Below the pieces are notes generated by a model. It was not told where the DNA came from. It made no database searches and saw only the letters and a program-made list of their open reading frames with translations. Of a stretch of 64,000 nucleotides of DNA, positions 18,300 through 27,767 are shown piece after piece. The DNA comes from Campylobacterota bacterium (lineage in GTDB: Bacteria > Campylobacterota > Campylobacteria > Campylobacterales > Sulfurimonadaceae). Every line of letters begins with the position of its first letter. Positions within the stretch are counted from its first letter, which is position 1. Both the position numbers and the translations under genes were made by a program. The DNA lies in contig JBFMGG010000007.1 of NCBI GenBank assembly GCA_040752835.1, forward strand, positions 1 to 64,000, given 5' to 3'.

Positions 18300-19390
18300 C
18301 TTTTAACACGACATTGGACAGTATCAAAACCTATGAAGCGGGAAAACCGATCGAACTGGTAGTGCGCGAATACGGAATCGCCCCCGACCAGATCGTGAAG
18401 CTTGCCAGCAACGAGAACCCTTTTGGGTGTTCGCCGAAAGTCAAGGAGGCGGTCCGTGCGATCATCGACAACATGGCCCTCTATCCGGACGATTCGATGC
18501 TCAAACTCAAAACCGCCCTGGCGGCCAAATACGGCATCGATCCCAAAGAACTCGTCATTGGTGCTGGGAGTGACCAGGTAATCGAATTCGCGATCCACGC
18601 CAAAGCGCATCCGGGAGCGAAAGTTCTGATGAACAGCGTCACGTTCGCGATGTACGAAATTTACGCCAAACAGGTGGGGGCCCAGATCGTCCGGACCGCT
18701 TCGCGTGTTCACGATATGGATGAATTCTACGCCCTCTATACCGAGCACAAGCCGCAGATCATTTTTCTGTGTACCCCCAACAATCCGACCGGGGACGCGA
18801 TCGATGCGGACGCCATGCTCTCGTTTATTGAAAAAATCGACAGCGATACGCTCGTGATCGTCGACGGCGCCTACATGGAATACGCCCGTTTCAAAAACCC
18901 CGCCAAAGCGGTCGAACCGCGCGATCTCATCGCACGTTTCGATAACGTGCTGTTTCTGGGGACCTTTTCCAAAGCCTACGGATTGGGCGGAATGCGCGTC
19001 GGATACGGGATCTCACGTGCCCCCATCATCGAAGCGCTTTACAAAGTACGCCCTCCGTTTAACATCACGACCCTCTCGCTGGAAGCCGCGTCGGTGGCCC
19101 TCGAAGACGAAGCGTTCGTGACCGAATGCATCGCCGACAACTTCCGCCAAATGAAGCGGTACGAAGCCTTTGCGGCGGAGAAGGGGATCGATATCATCGA
19201 AAGTTATACGAATTTCGTCACTTTATCCCTGCCTGAAGAAAAAAATTCGTCGAAAATTGCGCAAGAACTGTTAAAAAAGGGTATGATTGTACGTGATTTA
19301 AGCAGTTACGGTTTGAACGCAATCCGCGTTACCGTCGGTACCGCTGCACAGAACGACCGATTTTTTGAACTCACGAATTCTTTGCTATAA
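18296..19390 (+). CDS. hisC: Histidinol-phosphate aminotransferase
   Basis: A 364-residue fold-type I aminotransferase. SNENPFG is near the N-terminus, CTPNNPTGD near the middle, and the PLP lysine is in [16 protein letters not shown]. HisC converts imidazole-acetol phosphate to histidinol phosphate. In organisms like this it may also serve aromatic amino acids, which fits its position directly behind pheA. ATG 18296 overlaps the pheA TGA, is preceded by AAGGGAG, and is preferred over the upstream in-frame start at 18266. Confidence 0.9.
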   Translation: MTFNTTLDSIKTYEAGKPIELVVREYGIAPDQIVKLASNENPFGCSPKVKEAVRAIIDNMALYPDDSMLKLKTALAAKYGIDPKELVIGAGSDQVIEFAIHAKAHPGAKVLMNSVTFAMYEIYAKQVGAQIVRTASRVHDMDEFYALYTEHKPQIIFLCTPNNPTGDAIDADAMLSFIEKIDSDTLVIVDGAYMEYARFKNPAKAVEPRDLIARFDNVLFLGTFSKAYGLGGMRVGYGISRAPIIEALYKVRPPFNITTLSLEAASVALEDEAFVTECIADNFRQMKRYEAFAAEKGIDIIESYTNFVTLSLPEEKNSSKIAQELLKKGMIVRDLSSYGLNAIRVTVGTAAQNDRFFELTNSLL

Positions 19391-19407
19391 AGTAGACACA
19401 GGTAAAA

Positions 19408-21129
19408 ATGGATTTTAAGGCCCTTTTCTCGCAACTCGTTGTTTTTTTCGGAAAGCTTAACCGTACCCAGAAGACCATCATCGGGGCGGCGGTAGCGGGG
19501 ATTATCGCTTTTTTGGTTTTTCTGGTCGTGTACACTTCCGGCGGAACCAAGGAGAGTGAAGACGGCTATCAGGTTCTTTTTGACCAGCTTTCGCCGCAAG
19601 ATGCCGCGAAAGTAATCGAACAGCTCGAAAAAGACCAGATTCCCTACCGAGTCCCGCGCGAGAACGTGATCGAAGTCCCCAAAGAGGTCGTGTACAAAGA
19701 GCGGATCGCGATCGCTTCCCAGGGGATTCCCAAAGAAGGGCATGTCGGATTCGAACTGTTCGACAAACAGGAGTTCGGGGCGACCAGTTTTGACCAAGAG
19801 GTTAAATTCCGCCGGGCGCTGGAAGGGGAACTGGCCCGCTCCATCGATTCGCTCGCGCCGGTCGAAAAATCGAGCGTGAGCCTCGCCCTGCCCAAAGAGA
19901 CGCTCTTCGTTTCCGAAGAGGTTCCCCCTTCGGCATCGGTTATGGTTCAGCTCTATCCCGACCGCAAACTGACACCCAAACAGATTACGGGGATCAAAAA
20001 ACTCGTCGCGTCGGCCGTACCGAAACTCAAACCCGAAAACGTCGCCCTCATCAACTCCGAAGGCGAAACGCTCGGTGATGACGAAGCGGCGGCGCAGATG
20101 GGCGAACTTTCCCAAATGCAGCAGCAGTACAAAACCAAGGAAGAGAAAAAACAGGAAGAAAAAATCATCAACGTTCTCGCCCCTTTCATCGGCGGCAAAG
20201 ACCGTGTCGTCGCCAAAGTGACGATCGAGTATGATTTTTCCGAACAAAGTTCCACTTCCGAGACGTTTGATCCCGAAAACGTCGTCCGCAGCGAGCAGAC
20301 CCTTGAAGAAAAACGTGAAGGCCCCGCACCCGCGCAGGTCGGCGGAGTTCCGGGCGCGGTGAGCAATATCGGCCCCGCAGAAGGGCTTGGCAACACGACG
20401 ACGGGCGAAAAATACGAAAAAACGCAGGGGACGACGAATTACGAGATCTCCAAGACCGTCTCGACCAAAAAAATGGAATTCGCCCGCATCAAGCGGATGA
20501 CGGCCGCGGTCGTCGTCGACGGAAAATACGAGCCCAAAAAAGACGCCAACGGAGAAGCGACGGACGAAATCGAATACATTGGACTCGACGAGACGCAGCT
20601 GCAGGCGATCGATGCGCTGGTCAAACAGTCGATCGGCATCGATGAACAGCGCGGCGACCAGGTGACGGTCCGAAATTTCGAGTTCCAGGCTTCGAAAGAC
20701 GGGATGCGGCCCAAAGATACGGCATCGAAGACGTCCGAGTTCATCGAAACGTATCTCAAACCGTTCTTCCCGGTCTTCAAATATCTGCTCGTTGCGTTGA
20801 TCCTCTACATCGCGTATCGTCAGATCATCATTCCGTTCGCCGAGCGGATGCTCGAATTCAGCCGTGAAGAAGAAGAGTTCGAGAAACCGAATCTCGAAAT
20901 CAGTGACGACGAGGATGAAGATTTGGCGGAAAAAGTGCAGCAGATGCGAAAAAAAGTGGAGAATCAGCTCGGTATCGGCGAAAACTTCAACGAGGACGAA
21001 CTCAAATACGACGTTCTTCTCGAAAAAGTTCGCGAAGTCGCCGAAGAGCATCCGGATGAACTGGCCTCTTTGATCCAGGCACTGATCGAAGAGGAATCGG
21101 CACCTGAGGGTGCCATGCACAAGCGATAG
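19408..21129 (+). CDS. fliF: Flagellar MS-ring protein FliF
   Basis: A 573-residue FliF. The first membrane helix is at about 25-47 and the second at about 450-470. The periplasmic YscJ/FliF ring-building modules lie between them, and a cytoplasmic acidic tail at the C-terminus docks FliG. The protein forms the MS-ring that anchors rotor and export gate. It opens a fliF-fliG-fliH set 18 bases after hisC; the same amino-acid/flagellar junction is known in Campylobacter. Confidence 0.96.
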   Translation: MDFKALFSQLVVFFGKLNRTQKTIIGAAVAGIIAFLVFLVVYTSGGTKESEDGYQVLFDQLSPQDAAKVIEQLEKDQIPYRVPRENVIEVPKEVVYKERIAIASQGIPKEGHVGFELFDKQEFGATSFDQEVKFRRALEGELARSIDSLAPVEKSSVSLALPKETLFVSEEVPPSASVMVQLYPDRKLTPKQITGIKKLVASAVPKLKPENVALINSEGETLGDDEAAAQMGELSQMQQQYKTKEEKKQEEKIINVLAPFIGGKDRVVAKVTIEYDFSEQSSTSETFDPENVVRSEQTLEEKREGPAPAQVGGVPGAVSNIGPAEGLGNTTTGEKYEKTQGTTNYEISKTVSTKKMEFARIKRMTAAVVVDGKYEPKKDANGEATDEIEYIGLDETQLQAIDALVKQSIGIDEQRGDQVTVRNFEFQASKDGMRPKDTASKTSEFIETYLKPFFPVFKYLLVALILYIAYRQIIIPFAERMLEFSREEEEFEKPNLEISDDEDEDLAEKVQQMRKKVENQLGIGENFNEDELKYDVLLEKVREVAEEHPDELASLIQALIEEESAPEGAMHKR

Positions 21130-21137
21130 GAGGGACC

Positions 21138-22163
21138 ATGACGCTCACACCGCAACAACAGGCCCATTTCGACGAAATGTCGATGGCGGAAAAAGTGGCC
21201 GTATTACTGGTACAGCTGGGCGAAGACGTGACCGCCACCGTTTTTTCTCGGATGAGCGTCGAAGCGATCACCGAGGTCTCAAAGTACATTGCCAACAATC
21301 GTTCGATCGAAAAAAATCTCGGCGCCGCCGTTCTCGAAGAGTTTTACGCCATCATCCAGTCCAACCAGTATCTCAATACCGGGGGTCTGGATTACGCCCG
21401 CGAAATTCTCTACAAGGCCCTGGGGCCGGATGAAGCGAAAAAAGTTCTCGAACGTCTCTCGAAATCGATGCAGAACATTCAGAATTTCTCGTATCTCGCG
21501 AAAATCAAACCGCAACAGCTGGCCGACTTCATCATGACCGAGCATCCGCAGACGATCGCCCTGATCCTCGCGCACATGGACGCTTCGGCGGCGGCGGAAA
21601 CGCTTTACATCTTCCCCGACGACCTTCGGGCGGAAGTGGCGATGCGGATGGCGAAACTGGGCGATATCTCCCCCTCGATCATCAAGCGGGTCAGCGCCGT
21701 ACTGGAGAGCAAACTCGAAGCGCTGGCGAGCTACAAAGTCGAGGTGGGGGGACCGCGTGCCGTCGCGGACGTCTTCAACCGCCTTGGGGCGAAAGCATCC
21801 AAAGCGACCCTGTCGCAGATCGAACAGCTCGATCAGGAACTCGCCGCGTCGATCAAGGAGATGATGTTTACCTTCGAAGATATCGTCGATCTCGACGGCG
21901 CAAGCGTTCGCGAGATCCTCAAATCGGTCGACAAAAACGATCTTATGCTCGCGCTCAAGAGTTCCGCCGACGAGCTCAAGGAGAAATTTTACGCGAACAT
22001 GTCGCAGCGGGCCAAAGACGCGTTTGTCGAAGAGATGCAGTTTCTGGGGGCGGTCAAGGTCAAAGAGGTCGAGGCCGCGCAGCGTAAAGTCGTCGAAGTG
22101 GTCCAGAACCTGGCCGAGCAGGGTGTCTTGCAGCTGGGTGAATCCGAAGAGATGGTGGAGTAG
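21138..22163 (+). CDS. fliG: Flagellar motor switch protein FliG
   Basis: A 341-residue FliG linking the MS-ring, the FliM/N switch and the stator. The N-terminal FliF-binding domain, the middle domain with EHPQTIALILAHM (about 134-146), and the C-terminal torque helix with charged residues are all present. An AGGAGGGACC ribosome-binding site lies just before the ATG. It is followed by fliH after five bases. Confidence 0.96.
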   Translation: MTLTPQQQAHFDEMSMAEKVAVLLVQLGEDVTATVFSRMSVEAITEVSKYIANNRSIEKNLGAAVLEEFYAIIQSNQYLNTGGLDYAREILYKALGPDEAKKVLERLSKSMQNIQNFSYLAKIKPQQLADFIMTEHPQTIALILAHMDASAAAETLYIFPDDLRAEVAMRMAKLGDISPSIIKRVSAVLESKLEALASYKVEVGGPRAVADVFNRLGAKASKATLSQIEQLDQELAASIKEMMFTFEDIVDLDGASVREILKSVDKNDLMLALKSSADELKEKFYANMSQRAKDAFVEEMQFLGAVKVKEVEAAQRKVVEVVQNLAEQGVLQLGESEEMVE

Positions 22164-22168
22164 TCTGA

Positions 22169-22951
22169 ATGGATGTCGTTATACCCAACGATCGTACCGG
22201 CGCCCATACGATCAGCAAATACCAGTTTAAAATCCTTTCGTCGCTTTCGGGGTCCAGCGTCGGTGAAGCGAGCGAAGAGATCGCCCGCTCAGCGGGGGAA
22301 ACGCCTTCGGCCCTTCCGCCGCAGACGGGGATCATGCACCCTTCGAACAAGGACGATCTGATCGAGTCGCTTCTCAAAAAAGCCGACGAAATGAGTTCCA
22401 ACGTCATCAAAATGCAGATGCGCCTCGAAGCGATGCAAGAAGAGCACGCGCAGGCGCTCGAAGAGGCTAAAAAAACGGCTTACGAAGAGGGGGTGGCCGC
22501 GGGAATCGAACAGGAAAAATCCCAAAACCTCCAACGGCAGGAACATTCGCACGATCAGCTGGGCGTTTCGGTGAAAACGCTTGAAAACGCCGCCAAAGAG
22601 TTTGTCACCGCGCTCGATGCGATCCAAAAAGAACTGACCCACACCGCGCTTGACATCGCCAAAGAGGTGATCGGGATCGAAACGCACGAGAACAGCGCGA
22701 AAATCGCCGCCAAACTCTCGGCCGATCTGATCGAAGACCTCAAAGACGCATCGAAGATTACCTTGCGGGTCAATCCGATCGATCACGGGTTTATTTCCGA
22801 GAAGGTGGGGTCGCTTTCTCACGTGGAAGTACTATCCGACCGGGCGATCAGCCCCGGGGGCGTCGTTGCGATCAGCGACGTCGGGAACATCGATTCGGAG
22901 ATCAAAAAGCGTTACGAAAGGCTTAAACGATCCGTCTTGCTTGAATCGTAA
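22169..22951 (+). CDS. fliH: Flagellar assembly protein FliH
   Basis: A 260-residue FliH, the regulator and scaffold of the FliI export ATPase. A long charged, coiled-coil stretch (about 65-145) precedes the V-ATPase-E/FliH C-terminal domain (about 150-255). The first 60 residues are low in conservation and should hold the FliN-binding segment. The ATG at 22169 follows GGTGGAG. It closes the flagellar trio before the dxs promoter. FliI is not in this window. Confidence 0.88.
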   Translation: MDVVIPNDRTGAHTISKYQFKILSSLSGSSVGEASEEIARSAGETPSALPPQTGIMHPSNKDDLIESLLKKADEMSSNVIKMQMRLEAMQEEHAQALEEAKKTAYEEGVAAGIEQEKSQNLQRQEHSHDQLGVSVKTLENAAKEFVTALDAIQKELTHTALDIAKEVIGIETHENSAKIAAKLSADLIEDLKDASKITLRVNPIDHGFISEKVGSLSHVEVLSDRAISPGGVVAISDVGNIDSEIKKRYERLKRSVLLES

Positions 22952-22974
22952 AGCCTTTTTCGAACCGATTCTCC

Positions 22975-22980
22975 TATAAT
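22975..22980 (+). promoter_or_regulatory. -10 box of dxs
   Basis: A TATAAT lies in the 61-base gap between fliH and dxs, 38 bases before the TTG start, so dxs may have its own transcript besides read-through. Confidence 0.45.
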
Positions 22981-23012
22981 GGACTAATTTCACCGATTTT
23001 CAGGATTTATCA

Positions 23013-24836
23013 TTGCCTATGGACATTAAAAATTTTACGCTACAAGAACTGGCCGAACTTTCCCAGAAAATCCGTGAACGGATTTTAGACGTGGTCAGTT
23101 CGAACGGGGGGCATCTGAGCTCGACGCTCGGGGCAACCGAGATTATCGTCGCGATGCACAGGGTTTTCGACGCGGACAAAGACCCGTTTATCTTCGACGT
23201 GTCGCACCAGTCGTATGCCCACAAGCTGCTGACGGGGCGGTGGGAAGCATTTTCGACGCTTCGCCAGTTCGGAGGGCTCAGCGGGTATACGAAACCCTCT
23301 GAATCACCGTTGGACTATTTCGTGGCGGGGCACAGCTCGACATCGATTTCGCTGGGGGTCGGAGCGGCCAAGGCGATCGCCCTCAAAAACGAGCAGTCCA
23401 GCCGCATCCCGGTGGTCCTCATCGGGGACGGGGCAATGTCGGCGGGGATGGTTTACGAAGCGCTGAACGAACTTGGAGACCGGAAATACCCGATGGTAAT
23501 CATCCTCAACGACAATGAGATGAGTATCGCCAAGCCGATCGGGGCCCTTAGCCGGATGCTCAGTTCCGCGATGGCCAGCCCCTTTTACCAGCGGTTCAAG
23601 CGCAAAACCGAGCAGTTCGTCGACAACTTCGGGGAAGGGGCCCACTACCTCGCCAAGCGATTTGAAGAGTCGTTCAAACTGATCACGCCGGGCATCATGT
23701 TCGAGGAGATGGGGATCGAGTACATCGGTCCCATCGACGGCCACGACCTCAAATCGTTGATCGAGACGTTCGAGACGGCCAAATCGATGGGCAAGCCGGT
23801 TCTCGTCCATGTCCAGACGATCAAAGGCAAAGGATACGAAATCGCGGAGGGAAAACACGAAAAATGGCACGGCGTTTCCCCCTTCGACCTTAAAAGCGGT
23901 ACCGCCAGCGCGAAAAGCGCCGCCAAAAGTGCGACCCAGATTTACACCGAAGCGTTGATGGCGGCGGCCGATGCCAATCCGAAAATCGTCGGGGTCACTG
24001 CAGCGATGCCCAGCGGTACGGGAATGAGCGAACTGATCGAAAAGTACCCTGAGCGTTTCTGGGACGTGGCGATCGCCGAACAGCATGCGGTGACCTCCAT
24101 GGCTTCGCTCGCCAAAGAGGGTTTCAAGCCTTTTTGCACCATCTACTCGACGTTTTTGCAGCGCGGATTCGACCAGGTCGTTCACGATGTCTGCCTGATG
24201 GACCTTCCGGTCGTTTTCGCTATGGACCGTGCCGGGATCGTCGGGGAAGACGGCGAGACGCACCAGGGGGCGTTCGATATCAGCTTTTTGCGGCTGATCC
24301 CCAACATGACCCTCTGCGCTCCCAGAGATGAACGTTCGTTTCATCAGGTGGTCGAGTACGCGGCGGCGTACGAACGCCCGTGCGCCATCCGTTATCCGCG
24401 CGGGGCTTTTTTCGCAGCGGATCTTCCCGAATCGGAGCCTTTTGAAACGGGGAAAGCACAGCTGTTGATCGAGAACGATTCGGACGTCCTTCTGATCGGG
24501 TACGGCAACGGTGTCGGACGCGCGGCGCAGACGATGGAGTACCTGGACGAAAAACCTTCACTCCTCGATTTGCGGTTTGTGAAACCGCTGGATACCCCGA
24601 TGCTGCGCAAGATGGCCCGAAAACACAAACGGTGGTACGTCTTCAGCGATTCGGTCCGCATGGGCGGAGTCGGGAGCGCACTGCTCGAGTGGCTGTCCGA
24701 AGAGAAAATAGCGGATGTTGCGGTCGTGAGTTTCGAATACGACGACGCATTTATCAAACACGGTAACACCCGCCTCGTCGAAGAATCGCTTGGATTGCTC
24801 CCCGAACAGCTGGCCCGCCGCGTCAGCGAAGCATAA
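23013..24836 (+). CDS. dxs: 1-deoxy-D-xylulose-5-phosphate synthase
   Basis: A 607-residue thiamine-diphosphate enzyme that condenses pyruvate and glyceraldehyde 3-phosphate, the entry step of the MEP isoprenoid pathway. GDGAMSAGMVYEALN (about 140) is the ThDP/Mg motif, and DRAGIVGEDGETHQGAFD (about 405) belongs to the pyrimidine-binding domain. A C-terminal transketolase domain is present. A TTG at 23013 has AGGA seven bases upstream; ATG 23019 is the alternative, with longer spacing. The 3' end overlaps the convergent pgeF by 14 bases. Confidence 0.95.
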   Translation: MPMDIKNFTLQELAELSQKIRERILDVVSSNGGHLSSTLGATEIIVAMHRVFDADKDPFIFDVSHQSYAHKLLTGRWEAFSTLRQFGGLSGYTKPSESPLDYFVAGHSSTSISLGVGAAKAIALKNEQSSRIPVVLIGDGAMSAGMVYEALNELGDRKYPMVIILNDNEMSIAKPIGALSRMLSSAMASPFYQRFKRKTEQFVDNFGEGAHYLAKRFEESFKLITPGIMFEEMGIEYIGPIDGHDLKSLIETFETAKSMGKPVLVHVQTIKGKGYEIAEGKHEKWHGVSPFDLKSGTASAKSAAKSATQIYTEALMAAADANPKIVGVTAAMPSGTGMSELIEKYPERFWDVAIAEQHAVTSMASLAKEGFKPFCTIYSTFLQRGFDQVVHDVCLMDLPVVFAMDRAGIVGEDGETHQGAFDISFLRLIPNMTLCAPRDERSFHQVVEYAAAYERPCAIRYPRGAFFAADLPESEPFETGKAQLLIENDSDVLLIGYGNGVGRAAQTMEYLDEKPSLLDLRFVKPLDTPMLRKMARKHKRWYVFSDSVRMGGVGSALLEWLSEEKIADVAVVSFEYDDAFIKHGNTRLVEESLGLLPEQLARRVSEA

Positions 24837-25575
24837 TCACTCCCGCGATCCGTCCGGTCCGCCGCGCATCCGCGCGGTACGAAAAGTAGGTATCGCATCG
24901 GCACGCCGTACACTCCGCAAGCACTTCAACCGCTTCGGCGTTCACTCCCGCCGTTTCGAGTTGCCGCAGCAATATCGCGTTGACGTCCAAAAAGACCTTT
25001 TCACCTTCTCGGCGCAGTGCACCCTGATAACCCAGCGTCGTCACTTCCGACGCGATGGCAGGGTTGATTTCATAGCAGCACCCCCCGATCGAGGGTCCCA
25101 TGCTGATCCGAATGTTTTCGGCGCGGGTGCCGTAGGCCTCTCCCATTGCGGCGATCGTTTTGGGGAGGATCGCCTTGAGCGCCCCTTCGCGTCCGGCGTG
25201 TACGGCTCCGATGGCGTGAGTGTGCGGATCGTGGAGTAAAATCGGGGTACAGTCGGCGCTCATCACCATGAGAGGCAGGCAGGAACGGTCGGTGATGAGC
25301 GCGTCGCATTCGGGAGGAGTATCGAACCCGAACGTCTCGTCGACCGCGACCACGTGGTCCGAATGGATCTGACGCATGTGAACGAGGCGGGAACGCTCAT
25401 ACCCCAGGTGCTGCGAGAGAAGGTCATGGTTTTGCGTGACCCGGAGCGGATCGTCACCGACGTGAAACGCCAGATTGGCGCTCTCGTAGGGGGCAGAGGA
25501 GACGCCTCCGCTGCGGGTGGTGAAACAGGCCAGAACAGCCGAAGAGTGCGAAAGGGCGGAAGGTAGGGTTTTCAT
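24823..25575 (-). CDS. pgeF: PgeF/YfiH family (polyphenol oxidase-like) protein
   Basis: A 250-residue DUF152 protein. YfiH/PgeF removes wrongly incorporated L-Ser from UDP-MurNAc peptides; relatives show laccase-like or purine-nucleoside activities. SADC (about 104-107), AVHAG and the GPSIGGCCYEI motif supply the Cys/His metal ligands. The usual HAGWRG reads HAGREG here, an unusual substitution at a strongly conserved spot. It faces dxs tail to tail and has its own promoter region (AGTATA 25583-25588 read on the minus strand as TATACT). Confidence 0.85.
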   Translation of the reverse strand: MKTLPSALSHSSAVLACFTTRSGGVSSAPYESANLAFHVGDDPLRVTQNHDLLSQHLGYERSRLVHMRQIHSDHVVAVDETFGFDTPPECDALITDRSCLPLMVMSADCTPILLHDPHTHAIGAVHAGREGALKAILPKTIAAMGEAYGTRAENIRISMGPSIGGCCYEINPAIASEVTTLGYQGALRREGEKVFLDVNAILLRQLETAGVNAEAVEVLAECTACRCDTYFSYRADARRTGRIAGVIMLR

Positions 25576-25612
25576 GCAAACGAGTATAACCCGATTTACT
25601 TTTAGGTGGGAT

Positions 25613-25629
25613 TAATCAAATTTTGATTA
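25613..25629. repeat. 17-base AT-rich palindrome upstream of tRNA-Pro
   Basis: TAATCAAA-T-TTTGATTA is perfectly symmetrical around one base. It lies between the divergent pgeF and tRNA-Pro starts. The symmetry suits a dimeric regulator site better than a hairpin, since the loop would be a single base. Confidence 0.45.
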
Positions 25630-25653
25630 TTCTTCCATTCCACTTTTTTACGT

Positions 25654-25731
25654 CGGGGCGTAGCGCAGTTTGGCTAGCGCACTACCTTGGGGTGGTAGAG
25701 GTCGCCTGTTCGAGTCAGGTCGCTCCGACCA
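25654..25731 (+). tRNA. tRNA-Pro (anticodon GGG)
   Basis: Acceptor CGGGGCG pairs with CGCTCCG before A-CCA at 25728-25731; CCA is encoded. The anticodon stem CTACC/GGTAG encloses the seven-base loop TTGGGGT, giving anticodon GGG at 25689-25691 with G37, as expected for proline tRNAs. The T-arm is GCCTG-TTCGAGT-CAGGT. A T-rich tail follows. Confidence 0.93.
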
Positions 25732-25832
25732 TTTTTCCTCTCTTTTAGCATTCTCCCACTATACTATCCGAAATCTATTTTCAAACCCGATTTTTATGCG
25801 TATTGTTTCGCAGGTTATCCAAAGGACTTTGA

Positions 25833-27767
25833 GTGCAAAGACAGATGAGATCGGTTCGGCTGGACGGGACGGACGTCGAGGCCAAACGCCGTGAACTCAG
25901 AGATTATTTTTACCAGAGCTACCAGCTGTTCGAATCGCTGTTCGAGTTATTCGCTTCGGACGAGGTGTTTTACCGCCAGTCCGAGCCGACGCGTCATCCG
26001 ATGATTTTCTATTTCGGCCATACTGCGGTGTTTTACGTTAACAAACTCGTCGCGGCGGGGGTGTTGAGCGAACGGATAAACCCCCGCTTCGAATCGCTTT
26101 TCGCCGTCGGTGTCGATGAAATGGTGTGGGACGAAGCGAGCGAGCGGTTCGCGTGGCCGGAGGTGTCGGAGGTGCGGGAGTATCGTAAGCGGGTCAAAGC
26201 GTTGGTCGAGGAGATGATCCTGACGCTGCCTATGCAATTGCCCATCACCCAAAACGATCCGTTCTGGGCGATCTGGATGGGGATTGAACACGAGCGGATC
26301 CATATCGAAACCTCCAGCGTTCTACACCGTCAGCTGCCGATTGAGCTGATCAAACCCCATGAAAACTTTTACCGTTGCACGAAAAGCGGCGCCGCGCCTG
26401 AGAATGGCCTTGTCCCCATACAAGGCGGGGATATCGTGCTGGGAAAAGGGGAAGCCGATTGGGGACTCTACGGATGGGACAACGAATACGGGGCGCGGTC
26501 TTGTGCCGTCGAAAGTTTTGAAGCGTCGAAGTACCTCGTCAGCAACGGCGAGTTTTTGCCGTTTGTACTGGACGGGGGATACGGCGACCTTCGCTGGTGG
26601 GATGAGGAGGGGCAAAAGTTTTTGCGCATCCGTAAAGCCGAGTGCCCGCCGTTTTGGATTCCGCAGGGGGATGGGACGTATCGGCTCCGGACGCTCTGCG
26701 AGGAGATAGCGTTTCCGGCGAACTGGCCGGTGGAGGTCAATGCCCTCGAAGCGCAGGCGTTTTGCCGGTGGAAAAGCGCGCGGGATGCTAAAGTTTACCG
26801 TTTGCCCGGTGAGGCGGAATGGTACCGGATGGTGCAGGTGTGCGGCATGGAGTCGCAGGTTTACGACGATGTGCGGGCCAATCTCAATTTTGCCCACTTC
26901 GCGTCATCGGTTCCGGTCGATACGTTTGCGCAGGGTCCGCTGTATGATGTCGTGGGGAACGTATGGCAATGGACGCAGACGCCGATCGAGGGATTCGAGG
27001 GGTTTGAAACCCATCCGTGGTATGACGATTTTTCCACGCCGACGTTTGATGGCAAACACAACCTGATAAAAGGGGGATCGTGGGCTTCGACGGGCAATGA
27101 GATCGTCGCCGCTTCCCGCTATGCGTTCCGTCGACATTTTTACCAGCATGCGGGTTTTCGGTACGTATGCGGAGGCCGCGTGGAAGAGAGGGAACACGCA
27201 GCGCTCATCGAGGACCCCGAAATCGTGGCGTTGTGCGAAGCGGGGTACGCGCAAGGGGACGGTTTCGCCGTTGCCGCCGGCGAGGCGATCGCGCCGTTCG
27301 CCGATGCGGGAAGCGTGCTGGAACTGGGGTGCAAAGCGGGGCGGTTGAGTCTCGAGCTTTCCCGCTATTTCGGGAACGTCGTCGGAGTCGACCGTTCCGC
27401 CCGCTTTATTGCGCCGGGGGTAGAGTTGTTGCGGGAAGGATCGATACGCTATCGCAGCGGGACGTCGATCCGAGAGATCGCGCTTGAAACGCTGGCTCTT
27501 CCTTCCGCTACGAAAAAGGTCGAGTTTTATCAGGCGGATATGCGCAATCTCAAACCCCACCTGCGGGGGTATGCATGCATCATCATCAATGCGGTTTACG
27601 AGCCGCTCGCCGATATCGAAGCGATTGCCCGTTCTTTGCTCCCGAGACTCACGGCAGGCGGGGCGGTGATCGCCCTCACCGATACCCCCGTGCGAAGCGA
27701 TGCGCGCGGCTTTGACTATGTCCGCGGTACAGAGACGGTGCGGGGGTACGTGAACGTATGGAACTAG
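25833..27767 (+). CDS. ovoA: Ovothiol synthase OvoA (sulfoxide synthase plus methyltransferase)
   Basis: A 644-residue fusion. The N-terminal DinB-like/iron part contains HERIHIE, an HX3HXE ligand set (His153, His157, Glu159). It is followed by a formylglycine-generating-enzyme-type sulfatase-modifying domain (about 190-445) with the NVWQW and KGGSW motifs. The C-terminal part (about 485-640) is a class I methyltransferase with VLELGCKAG. OvoA makes 5-histidylcysteine sulfoxide from His, Cys and O2 and later N-methylates the thiolhistidine. The methyltransferase fusion separates it from EgtB of ergothioneine synthesis. The GTG at 25833 has AAAGGA six bases upstream. It overlaps the OvoB-like gene by 10 bases, a strong operon sign. 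Confidence 0.9.
   Translation: MQRQMRSVRLDGTDVEAKRRELRDYFYQSYQLFESLFELFASDEVFYRQSEPTRHPMIFYFGHTAVFYVNKLVAAGVLSERINPRFESLFAVGVDEMVWDEASERFAWPEVSEVREYRKRVKALVEEMILTLPMQLPITQNDPFWAIWMGIEHERIHIETSSVLHRQLPIELIKPHENFYRCTKSGAAPENGLVPIQGGDIVLGKGEADWGLYGWDNEYGARSCAVESFEASKYLVSNGEFLPFVLDGGYGDLRWWDEEGQKFLRIRKAECPPFWIPQGDGTYRLRTLCEEIAFPANWPVEVNALEAQAFCRWKSARDAKVYRLPGEAEWYRMVQVCGMESQVYDDVRANLNFAHFASSVPVDTFAQGPLYDVVGNVWQWTQTPIEGFEGFETHPWYDDFSTPTFDGKHNLIKGGSWASTGNEIVAASRYAFRRHFYQHAGFRYVCGGRVEEREHAALIEDPEIVALCEAGYAQGDGFAVAAGEAIAPFADAGSVLELGCKAGRLSLELSRYFGNVVGVDRSARFIAPGVELLREGSIRYRSGTSIREIALETLALPSATKKVEFYQADMRNLKPHLRGYACIIINAVYEPLADIEAIARSLLPRLTAGGAVIALTDTPVRSDARGFDYVRGTETVRGYVNVWN

Noticed and set aside
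19306-21120. 604-residue minus-strand open frame opposite fliF
   Set aside because: Low-complexity Phe/Arg-rich translation with no motif, exactly antisense to fliF.
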